From contig JAOVVO010000123.1 in the NCBI GenBank assembly GCA_028564675.1, positions 90,137 to 154,136 on the forward strand: a stretch of 64,000 nt of DNA, read 5' to 3'. The notes beneath the pieces were generated by a model, which had not been told where the DNA came from, made no database searches, and saw only the letters and a list, made by a program, of their open reading frames with translations. Shown here one piece after another: positions 40,301 through 50,692 of the stretch. Position 1 is the first letter of the stretch. Every line of letters starts with the position of its first letter. The DNA is from Onchocerca lupi (Eukaryota > Nematoda > Chromadorea > Rhabditida > Onchocercidae). The position numbers and the translations under genes were made by a program.

Positions 40301-41717
40301 ATAAAAAAACATAAAAAATAGAAAAAATGCAAAAAAATGAAAAAAAAAAACAAACACTCCTCTCATCAAGATGTTTGTTTTTTTTTTTTCTTTTTTGTTT
40401 GTTTCTTTTTATCCGCCTTTATAGTTAAGATAGGTTAAGATTTTTTAAATTTATATTTTACTGTGCTCAAACAAAATGGTAAATATAATGAATATCTCCT
40501 TATACTGTGAAAAGATTGGTTTCAAAATATCACTGTTGAGTTGGTGGATTATTAATTCTATTAATTTTCTACTACTAAATGGTTGCAAAGATAACTTCCC
40601 TATTGCCAATATGAAGTAAAACTAACTTTCGCATGTTCTGAATTACCGAAAGGATACTATCTAGATCCTTTTGGATTTCACTGATATCTTTCAACTGAGA
40701 TGAATAAGATGGCCAATTCTGCATAATCATTGCCGATACTCGTTTCGAAACAACTTGTAACTGTTGTTTTAATTTGTTCCTTTCTTCAGTTAGATCTTCA
40801 GGCAAAATATCTCTATTCATGACTTTCTAAATTGCATAACGATTGAAAAAAATGAAAATCTGGAAGTGGAAAATTTGAAACTGCAAAACCTTCTAATTAT
40901 CTAAACTTGAAATTCAAAATTTTTCTATAAAATTTACTTTCAGTTCATAATCTGTTGCATCGAATCCTTCAGCGATGAAATATGCTGCTTCAATACTTTC
41001 CAATATTTCCGCTTCTTTAATCGAATCTACTACTGACAAAGCACGATTTTGTAACTGCAAATTATTCCCAAATAAAACGAAATTATCACATAAATTACCC
41101 AAAAAACATACAACAATAGACAAATGTAAAATAGACCAAAAAACATACAACAGTAGATTTAGCTGACCCGCGACCAGAAGAGTCTCGTACTACGATTACG
41201 TTATCCATTGAATCCATCTAAGAAAGTTTGGGTTAATTCGTTAAATTTATTATGAAGATTGGTTAATCATTTAGTGTAATCTCTCAACAATAATGTAGTG
41301 ATGATGAACTCATTACTAACGCATAACCCTCCATTTAATTTACTATCGATGAATATGTAAACTTGAAAAGTCATTCGAACTATTTTATAATAAGCAAAAA
41401 CCGAAGAACTTACAATTAATCTTTAAATTATCAGTAACCACTTAGCAGTGATCATTATAGCCTAAGAATGAAAAGAATTTCAAACATACAAATTTAGCGA
41501 AAAAGAAGAAAGAATCCATTAAAATGGATTTTTAGCACGTGGTAAAAGAGAATACTTGTCGATGATTTGATCTTCACGGTCGCATATTGATAATAGTAGA
41601 AGGACTATGTCTCAAACTAAAAAATTCCATCGAAGCCAAATTAAAAAGCCTTACATCAGTCACTGCAATTTCAAACTCTTCAAGTTGGCCAAGTTGTATT
41701 GACTTTGACTTCCTCAT
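34385..41717 (-). CDS. vps-50: VPS50/syndetin, subunit of the EARP endosomal recycling complex, complete
   Basis: Tethering-complex subunit (with VPS51-53) for recycling endosomes and, in C. elegans, dense-core vesicles. Exons (minus): 41717-41655, 41217-41149, 41054-40938, 40826-40627, 40245-40095, 39954-39901, 39496-39305, 39063-38929, 38813-38780, 38713-38675, 38476-38326, 38175-38086, 38032-37931, 37719-37545, 37464-37400, 37036-36960, 36850-36759, 36632-36504, 36271-36174, 36089-36002, 35883-35725, 35333-35212, 35041-34849, 34480-34385: 896 residues, human about 964. Landmarks: SIEAAYFIAEGFDATDYELK, KQQLQVVSKRVSAMI, LLSSLETIKTL, RMDELRMFLENEVFALCP, IDYDRF...KWDIDQLQSQHSIYVD and C-terminal ALMQLDFQQLIAKLEQL, PIPHKAYVESYIKAYYL. 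Three donors are GTTAGT. The first exon, and the exon at 39496 (weak acceptor; alternative exon near 39632-39580 also fits phase), are uncertain. Divergent from the Rpp25-like gene. Confidence 0.94.
41101..41152 (-). repeat. Short duplication that copies a vps-50 splice donor
   Basis: On the minus strand the motif GTTGTATGTTTTTTGG occurs twice, 37 bases apart. The first contains the donor used after the exon 41217-41149; the second copy, inside the intron, offers an identical GTATGT donor. Using it would add 37 bases and shift the frame. Confidence 0.7.
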
Positions 41718-42829
41718 CTTTGATTATTTCAACGACTGTTTTGACCGATCATTTTTAAGTAATCATAGTAATGACTTTCTAAACACCAACCGTTCTGATA
41801 TCGTGCAGATTTCTTTTAAAATAAACTGAAATCATCTTAATTTAAAATATTTGCAAAACATCAAGATTCATGAACAAATTCACTTATTTTAGTGAAGGTT
41901 TCTTACCCAGTGCTGTTTTCTAGAACTTATGATAAAGAATTTTTCCAGTCTTTGCGTTGCAAATGTTAATCATACATTAGTTATCAGTAGCATATTAAGC
42001 AATATCCTCGAACCTCATATCATCAATAATATTAACATTTCATAGACCGAAAACAAAGCCATTGACAATTAAAGATCGGAATAAAAATCCCGCATTTTAG
42101 CAGAATTTCAAGTCTCGCATTTTCAGGATTTTAAAAAATAATGAAAAGAACTGCAAAATAATGGAGCCCAACTCGCAAAAATATAAAGAATATATATCCA
42201 CATTAAAATAAATCTTATCCTTCGTTTCGAAAATTAAATAACAGTCATACTTCTGATGAAAACTTGATAACACCTAGAATTATACTAATATCGCTGACAG
42301 CAGTAGTGAAAAATATGATAAACTCAATAAACAAGTTCATTTAAATGATAATTTATATCATATAAACTTACACAAACCATTATACGGCGCCAAATAATAA
42401 GGCGATAGAATCTTTTGATGTGAACACGATCTGCCGATTTTGTTGCATCATACTCACACTCATGTTTCACTATGCAAGCGATAATATTGACAAGTTGCAT
42501 ATTCCTGGTATGCAACGCTACATGAAATAAGCGTTTCACTACAGATTTAGGAAATATTTGCGATCTAAGTGTAGTAGCTTCTCTTTGTCTTTCTCGATCT
42601 CATCCTCTCCTATGTAAAGATAAATTATTTTCCAGTCGATCAGTCACCAGGATTAATTCGTCAAGAGAGATAGATAAGAGGTTATCAGTTAACAGCTATT
42701 ATTTTATTATTTATGTACACTTTAGGATGTTCATGCATATAGCAGCATGAATTATATGTTCAAACTTATGATATCGATCATGCGAAATATGTCTATCATT
42801 TTTAGATTTACTTCATAATTATCTATCAT
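41718..42829. other. Divergent intergenic region between vps-50 and the Rpp25-like gene
   Basis: Presumed shared promoter region. The middle holds an unassigned exon-like segment on the minus strand (42372-42538); the rest shows no coding character. Confidence 0.5.
42372..42538 (-). CDS. Unassigned exon-like segment (orphan exon)
   Basis: Read on the minus strand, an acceptor CTGTAG precedes 2 bases plus 55 open codons that end at a consensus GTAAGT donor. The peptide starts KRLFHVALHTRNMQLVNII and ends FYRLIIWRRIMVC; it is rich in H, C and R and looks like real protein. The same frame may extend upstream to about 42585. I do not recognise it. It ends in phase 0 and could join the vps-50 first exon (41717), or belong to a separate small gene; human VPS50 needs no such extension. 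Confidence 0.45.
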
Positions 42830-44575
42830 ATGGACAATTATATCAAGGAAAGCGAAATAAACTTACCATGCTTGCCACCCTTTCCAACTGAATTAATAAC
42901 TGGTACGAAGGAAATGATAGTAAAGGAAAATACTAAATTCAAAAATATTCTCACTTTTGTAGACAAACTTTTTGAGGTAAGATTCCGTCTAAAAATTAAT
43001 TCTAGGCGATACTTATTATTGTTATTACAGTTTCTGGTTTTCATTTATTGTATGCTGTAAGCAATAACTAATATTTCAATTTTTTTCTAATTAATTCAAT
43101 TCATCAATTTATGATACTTTATTTCGCATTTATCAAGCGAGAAAGATGAGGATAGCTGAAATATTTTTAGCAGTTATAGGGAGGAAGAAAAGTCTTGAAA
43201 GTTTTTGCTACTATTTTTACATAATTAATGGTTAAAGTTTTTCTAAATGAATTTTAGACCTTCCTATTTATTCATATTTCATTAATTATTTTAGGATACA
43301 AATTGTCGCAGGGTAATTTTCAAAGGAGTCGGTGAAGCTACGGCAAAATGCATTTCATGTGTAGAAGTGTTCAAAAGAAATTATATGGTTAGTCTAACTT
43401 ATTCTAATACTTTCTCAATTCATATTTTCAAGAGTGGTAATATACATTCTCTTTTGTTTCTTCCTTGTCTTGATTTTTACTGTGTTTATTATTTTCATTA
43501 TCAAGAGTCAGCCTAAACATCGCTTTCAAATAATTTCCATTCCTAAATTTCATTTCGAACTGTCTTATTTCATCTTTTTTTATCGTATTTCCATTTTTTT
43601 AAACATTATGATCTATTTTAAGAGTAAATAATTGTTCATGCTTACAGGATGGAGTGCTATATCAGTGGAACAAAATAGTGTTCACACGGCGAACTGATTC
43701 CTGGTTACCAACGATCGAAAATTTAAGCAAGTAAGTATCGCAGAGTATTAATATTTTTCAAGTCATATCTATTTATGCTTATCCAACTTTTCAAATGTTA
43801 AACAATAACTTATCAAATGTTGGACTGAAATCGTGGAATAAAATTAAGTGGTGAGGTATCTCTTATCTTTATTAATGTCGAAAAATATCATTCATCAGTT
43901 GTAATAGTTAAGTATTTTACTATTGATGTTTCAGAATACTTGTGCATGTAGACGTTCCAACGATTTATATTTTAATTTCCAAGGATCCTTTTCCAGAAGA
44001 CTGCATCAATGAAAGGTTTTATTTTGCGCATTTCTTAAATCACTGTGCATATTCAAAGGAATTCTCTAATTTGATTTTTACTCTGAATTATATAGATCAA
44101 TTTCTTTCATCATTATCAATTTAAAAAAATTCTCCCAACCAATTTTCTGATAATTTCAATCACCATTTTCTGACGAATTTTTGTAATTATTATGTTTCAT
44201 TCATTTTTCGATATATTAAATCTTTTTTAGGGATTATCATGCAATTATATGTAAATAAAAACAAATCTCAAAAACTGTGCTGCGTAATGAATAGTTAAAC
44301 TTACCGTGACAGTAAAGCTAGTAAAGCTCTAGTGATGCTAGAGAATTTCATTTTCGTAATTTTTTTTTATAATTTTACTTTTTAGCTGTCAGAATTCATC
44401 TGCTGAAACAACAGGATTTACATGCAATAATGGAGCAATGTCAAATGGGTTAGAGTTACGGCAAGAAAAACCAAAACTTTTGCGGACATCAGGGCCGAAC
44501 AGATGGAACAGACCACCGAAAAAAAATTCTAAAGTACAAAAACAACAGCCATTATCTTCTAAAGATAAATCATGA
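42830..44575 (+). CDS. Alba-domain Rpp25-like protein (RNase P/MRP subunit p25 family), complete, 5 exons
   Basis: Rpp25 proteins bind RNase P and MRP RNA as an Alba-fold dimer with Rpp20 (Pop7) and act in tRNA and rRNA processing in the nucleus. Exons: 42830-42976, 43295-43387, 43648-43730, 43935-44015, 44386-44575; phases 0, 0, 2 and 2 agree, total 197 residues. The Alba core is visible: RRVIFKGVGEATAKCISCVEVFKR (family pattern V-x-SGxGxAVxKTVSCVEILKR), then LYQWNKIVF, and HVDVPTIYILISKDPFP (family VP-x-VxVLLSRDPLDP). The C-terminal tail is basic and low-complexity (RWNRPPKKNSK), typical of the family. The second intron begins with GTTAGT. The gene diverges from vps-50. I cannot say whether it is strictly Rpp25 or Rpp25L/Mdp3-like. 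Confidence 0.85.
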
Positions 44576-44767
44576 CAAATCGAAATTTTTTGTTATATTG
44601 TTATATTTATGATGTATTTGTAAACTCCTATAACTTTTTATCTCAAAGCATAGTGTCTTCTTGTCTCTTTTTGTGAATCTTTTCAAAAAAAGAAGTATTA
44701 CCAAGTTGTACAAAGCTTTAATTCAGGTATTTTTCAGTCAATCTAGCTCAAGTTTGATGTATAGTTG

Positions 44768-44773
44768 AATAAA
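44768..44773 (+). terminator. Candidate poly(A) signal of the Rpp25-like gene
   Basis: AATAAA about 190 bases after the stop codon; the first canonical signal seen downstream. Confidence 0.45.
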
Positions 44774-44917
44774 TTCCGGTGTTAGAACATATATTACCAA
44801 CTTATTTCATGATAAAGTTTCTTCTCTCTAAATTTCTAATGTTCATTAATTTTGCAGCAAAAAATTTGTGGCAGATTTAATTTTTTTTTTTTTTTTTTTT
44901 TAGAACCAACTATATTC

Positions 44918-45140
44918 GGCTACTCTCCACACGGCTGGTCTAGCTAATCTATATAAATAAAAGTGTTCATTCTCTTACTTTTACCTGTCACAGGTATAAT
45001 AAAAGTAGGTATATCAGTATAAAAACGCACGACCACTCGGATGCAATGTTGTTTCCAATTTTCAAATCAATCGATGAATAACTTGCAACATTGTGTCAAA
45101 AGCCATAAGGAACATTTACATTTCTGTTTATATAGATTTT
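44918..45140 (+). repeat. Dispersed repeat, copy 2, with inverted ends
   Basis: The left end, CGGCTGGTCTAGCTAATCTATATAAATAAAAG, joins both halves of the family signature. The right end (near 45115-45140) is the inverse (ACATTTCTGTTTATATAGATT), and a degenerate GGATGCAATGTTG core in inverted orientation lies between. Confidence 0.55.
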
Positions 45141-47469
45141 TAAAATCTGATACAGCAATTTCGAAATTTTGATGGAAAATTGTTTAACTAATTTTATTCT
45201 ACATTTGGGTTTATCATAATATGTATTTTTTTTATTGATAGCTAAGGCCGTTCACAGTAATGGATAAGTCTCTTATCAGAAAAACCAGTACTAAAATGGG
45301 GAGGAGCCCTGATGATCTGGTTATTTGAAATATTGAAATCTAGCACAGTTATTCTTACTATTCAGAATACCGGATCCGGTATGTAGTCATACTACGAGAT
45401 ATACCAACAGTTAATTTTGCAATGATTGATTTACTAGAGGCATCTGTACACTGAATAATTATTTAATTTCGACTAATACGAGAAAATTGTATTTTCATTT
45501 TTCATTATTATTGTTATCATTATCACCTCTAGCACCAAATAGATCACCTTTATCACTGACAGTCCCAGATTGTTAGTAAATTAAAAGTACTGATTATTCA
45601 ATGCATGAATGCCTTTCTGATAATGGCTATTTGCAAATATTAGAATATTGTTGTACTTTGTGAGGCATAATATTGATCATTCATCTTTTCCCTTTCTTTG
45701 TTTCCCATATTAGATTTATTGGGATAAATTTAAATTTAACATATCAAAAATTTTTTATCTTTTCTTTTTTTTTTGGCAGGAAAATTCGAGTTTCATGAAA
45801 CTGGATTTCTGGCCAATAAAAAATTGTTGTTATTTAAATTACCGCAATGCTACATTTGATTGACCAATTGTTTTTTGAGGAAAATATATTTCGAAGTCTT
45901 TCGGTTGGAATTATCAATTTCCTGAATCACTGTTGTCCAAATTGCATCGCCGATATTTCATTCATTTTTGTCGGGACATTGACCGCATTTAAATCATCAT
46001 TGCTCCTTTTTTTTTTTTTCCACCATTTTGATCTAGCCATTAAAATTCATTATCTCCGCTGACCTTTGGTCCTTTTGGTCAAAATCATATTTAAATTTTA
46101 TCATATCGCCATATGTTTACTAATATAAATTAGTTGTAAATTATATGAAATACGGATAATTTATTATTTATGTTTATTTACAACGAAAATTTATTTTCAA
46201 CTTTGCCGAAAAAAAAAAACATAAATCTTTCTACATGGAATGTGTTATGAATTTTTTCCCACATATTTCAAATCAACTACCGGAATTTCTTCGACATCAT
46301 TGTCTCAAGATTGATAATGGTTAATTCAACATTGATAATAGCTAAGATTAAGAGAAAATTGAAAAAAAATTTTCCATATCCTGAAAATTTGATAATTAAA
46401 AAAAATACATATTTGCTTAAATTAATTATATTTATTGGAATAATCTGCGTACCGTCATTTAAGATTTCTTATCATTCATATCAATTTGATCGCATGTTTT
46501 CGTTTTACTAACGATCTTTCTTGATCAAAGATAGCACGAGGAAAAACATGAACTTTACATTTATTCCAATTTTTGATTAATAATTATCAAAAATTTAAAG
46601 TAATTTTGGAATCGACTCTTCTCTTCCCCAAAATTAAATCGAAATTATTTGATACTTTTGCATGAGCTAATAGATGAATCGATTATACAAATGCAAATTA
46701 TTGGTAGTGGTGGATAATAGCTTCAATTGTTGAAGATTAGTCAAAAATAAAGGCAGTTGACCTTTGACCGTACAACAAATGTACTGTGAACTCTCAATTA
46801 CCACCTGCTAATATTTGAAGAGTGCTAAAACGCTATTCTATGAATTGGTCTTATTCTCAAGGGGATTTCTTGTCTATTTTTAAAATATTTACATATCCAC
46901 ACTTCACTAATTTTCAGCATCATCTTTTAAGAGTGTTGTCATTAATTAAACTAATTAATATCAGCCATAAATAAAAGTCATATGAACGAAGCATTAGAAA
47001 TCAGACATAAGAGAATGTGAATCTTTATTTTATCACTTTATCATTTGGTTTTATTGCTTTATCACTTGACTCTTGAAAAGATTTCTTGCTTATTTATTTG
47101 TCTAGTTTTACAGTTTCCAATATTTAAATTATTTTAACTATTGAATAAAAACAAAACCACTTCTTTATGAAGCAACTCGAAATCATAATTATTAAAATCT
47201 TTAAATTCTCGAAATCTTTATAATTTCACAATTCTGGTAATTTCATTTTTTTTTTATTTTTTTTTTTTATTTATGTGACATATTACAATAAACTTATTTG
47301 TTATTTTGTGCTTAATGCTCTAAAAGTAAACCAAAAAGATCTTTTTTTTTCAGTGAATAATTTAAAAAACAATTTTAAATAATATATAAATAATGAATAA
47401 ATAAAAAAAATTTTTTTCAAATTATAATATTCCCTTTTCTGAAAAATATTCTACTCTATGTTTTATGTG

Positions 47470-47514
47470 TTTCTTTTTTTTTTTTTTTTTTTTTTAATTT
47501 TAAATCTTGTGCAA

Positions 47515-47549
<35 letters not shown>
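47470..47549. repeat. Adjacent poly-T and poly-A runs
   Basis: A run of about 25 T is followed after some 18 bases by a run of about 35 A. Together they could form a perfect hairpin, and the run lengths are probably unreliable in the assembly. Confidence 0.9.
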
Positions 47550-47552
<3 letters not shown>

Positions 47553-48414
47553 GTGTACAAATAATAGTATTGTTCACTGTTAATTCATAACTTATTCTCA
47601 TTCATCACATTCCTTTCTTTTCTTTTCTCTCTTTTCCAATTCATTTGAAAAAATTCATTCCAAATAATTTGAATGAATCTTTGTTTTTGTTTTTGTTTTC
47701 GTTTTTTTTATTTATTTATTTTTTTGTCTGTTTTTGTTATAAAACAAATGAAATGAATTCTCATAATGCTTGCAATTGCAATATATAATTTAATTTTTAT
47801 CATTAAATTTCATAATTTTTCATTAATTTCTATGTTTATTTGCAAATTTATCATCATTCTGATAAATAATTCATTCTCGATCATTCATTTTCAATTAAAT
47901 ATTGAGGAAGTATTTTAAATTAATTGCTATTAAAGTTTGAAAATTCTTCAACAACCATGATCTAATAATTCGTGTTGACATAAACGATGAAAAGGTCACC
48001 AATTTGAACGAAGATAGAAGAGAAGATGATGAAGAAGAGTTTGGTTGTAATTATTGGTCGATTGATAAAAGTTATGATTTCCCATCAGATCTTTTGTCGA
48101 TTGGCGTGATTACTTAGTTTGATGTTATAAATGCGTATATGACATAGCAATTCATATTTTGGCATGAGGAAGTTTTGCGGCCGCTGATGATGATACGACC
48201 GCAATTAATTGCTATTTGACGATTTATTATTGATGGTGAGCTATAATAAATATGACGATCGAATGGTTAATAGGTTATAGTGATCTTATCGTTTCATTCA
48301 TCTTTCGGCTATGTAAAATTTTAAGAACAGAAGGGAAGATTACTTTTTTTCTTTTTACTTAAATATTTAGCTTCTTTTAAATGGCTCACTTTAGTCAAAA
48401 GTGATCGTTACGGA

Positions 48415-48600
48415 GATTGTTTTTAAAATTACATGGATTAGGGTTTTTTCGATTGTTTTTGAAGTTATATGAATTAGGTTCTTCTCCACTGTTTTTGAAA
48501 TTAAATGGATTAGGCTCCTTTTTATTGTTTTTGAAGTTGTATGGATTAGGCTCTTTTTCATTATTTTTGAAGTTATATGGATTAGGCTCTTTTCCCCTCA
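48415..48600. repeat. 36-bp tandem repeat, about five copies
   Basis: The unit is TTTTTGAAGTTATATGGATT followed by AGGCTCTTTT and a few variable bases. The array is open in frame on both strands because the period is a multiple of three; on the minus strand it reads KEPNPYNFKNN five times. Diverged single units recur near 48820-48930. No start context or splicing supports a gene. Confidence 0.85.
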
Positions 48601-49812
48601 TTATTATTTAATTTTTAAATGTGACATTTTGGTCAAGAAATTTATTGCCAACTTCTGCTCAGGTGAGTGCAGACGCTGAAATTTTCATTTTTATTTTACC
48701 CAAATTTTTTGTAATTTTATTTTATTTAATGGCTGGCTTGCCTCAAATTAAAGTCTTGAAGATAGTACTATGTCAGGAAATGTTGTGAATTATTAACCGA
48801 TAGTGAGAATAATGTGAATTAAACTTTTTTCTCCTCATTAATTAGTTTTTAAATGAAACGCTTTAATCAAGAAACTTTGCAATTGAAATCGTTATTGAAA
48901 ATTATGTGAATTAGGCTCTTTTCCTCTAATTACTGCTTAATTTTTAAACTTAATCAAGAAGCCTTACTCTAAAATCGTCACTTTTGAGAGTTTTAACCTC
49001 TTTCGTTGAAGTAATTGCGGTATTGTTTTATGAAAATTTTATTGCAAAAAATGAATCACATAAGTGCAATGCCTAATATTTCGTTTTGAATTGACATTTT
49101 TGTATACAATCGATTGGATCTTAAAAGATTGATATGATTGAATTATATTTCTTGTTTATTGTAATTCCTATCATATCTTATCTTTTCCTTACTTTTTATC
49201 CATCATTATTCTGCATTTTACAATATGTACTTTTATTTTAGCAAAACGATAGTTTTGTTTGCAAACAGGTCTAATCATTTTCGTTCAGTAACGACAAAAC
49301 TTCAATTTTTCATAATTATCTTATTCATCGATAAAGAATGCTGCTTTCGACTAAATGCCATCTTTTGAATTTTAACTTTTTTCAAAAATTCATCGCTTAT
49401 TTATTGATTCAAATAATGCTTTTGCATTGGATTATTAATATTCAGATAAATTTTTCACATAGTTTTATAATTTGATGAGTAAAATAAAAATAAACCTTTT
49501 GCATAGTACTATAATTTGATAAGTAAAACACAATAATTTTGATGGATAGATTAAAAATATTTGGAAGGCTTAGTTTATGAAAGAACTTGTAAACTTTTGA
49601 GCCTGATATTTTAGGCTTTGTTAGTCTTTTTTTTTAATTTTCAATAAATATCTAAATAAATGTTCAATTGAATCTTCGAATAAAAGTGCAAATTCTATTG
49701 TTTTGTTATTTTTGAATTCTATTGATTGCCATGGTTAATCATTTATTTGCTCATTTTAAATTGATTTAAAAGCTAGAGAGACGAAAAATTAGATGTATAT
49801 CATTCAAATTAA

Positions 49813-50170
49813 TCTGTATAAATAAAAATGTAAATGTTCGTTGTTCATTTCCATATAATGTTGCAAGTTCTTCATTGATTTGAAATTTTCATACAACGTT
49901 GCATTCGAATAGGCGCGTGTTTAGATATATCTACTTTTTTTTTCGCCTGTTACACTTATGAAGAATAAAAGTGAGTGGACTGAATTTATTGATCACTCTT
50001 CTTTCTGTATTCATTTTTATATGATCGATTGATCTTTACTGAGTGATTTGAAATTTTGATGCAACGTTACATCCGAATAGTCACGTATCATAAGAATTTT
50101 CGGAGATTAAAATTTTGAACAAACGAACGTTAACATTTTTATTTACATAGACTAACTGGGCCGATCGCGA
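49813..50170. repeat. Dispersed repeat, copy 3, with terminal inverted repeats
   Basis: The left end TCTGTATAAATAAAAATGT matches the inverse of the right end, ACATTTTTATTTACATAGA, which is followed by CTAACTGGGCCG. Two cores in the same orientation (ACAACGTTGCATTCGAATAG at about 49893 and GCAACGTTACATCCGAATAG at about 50060) show a tandem or nested insertion. Confidence 0.65.
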
Positions 50171-50692
50171 ATAAAATCATCATCAAAATTCGCATGTATT
50201 TTAAAATGTAAAATTGCTGAGTGCATTAGAATGAAAATAGAAATTGGAAAACCTGAAATTTTTTTTTTTTTTTAATATCGGCATATATCACTATCAACGA
50301 TGATTTCGGATTAAAGCATTTGCTAAGATAGTGTCAACACATATATTTTAAATTTTATGCATAAATTATTCTAACAATTGAACAAATTCATCTGATATAA
50401 ATTATTGTTTTTTATTAATTTCGTAAATTCAAAATTGATTTGTTTTAAACGATTATCAGTTATTTATACTAATACTCATTCATTCCAGTTAAGTATAAGT
50501 TTAAAAGAGACTTGCATTTGAATAAAATTATCAAGACGATAATTTAAAAAAAATGTTCTGCGAACATTATAAAGTTGAATTTGAAATAATTCATAAATTT
50601 TTAATTTTCAGAACATTTTATAAAAATTCACTTGCTACCATCAAAATATAAATACGAAATATGCGAATAATGTTCATCGTAGAAAATGCATA

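Larger units (their letters stand above)
44576..50692. other. Intergenic, repeat-bearing region
   Basis: No gene is supported. It holds two copies of the dispersed repeat (44918-45140, 49813-50170), a 36-bp tandem repeat (48415-48600) with scattered relatives to about 48930, adjacent poly-T and poly-A runs at 47470-47549, and the 5' flank of the PDZ/RhoGAP gene. Open frames such as 45847-46062 show no coding signature. Confidence 0.5.
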
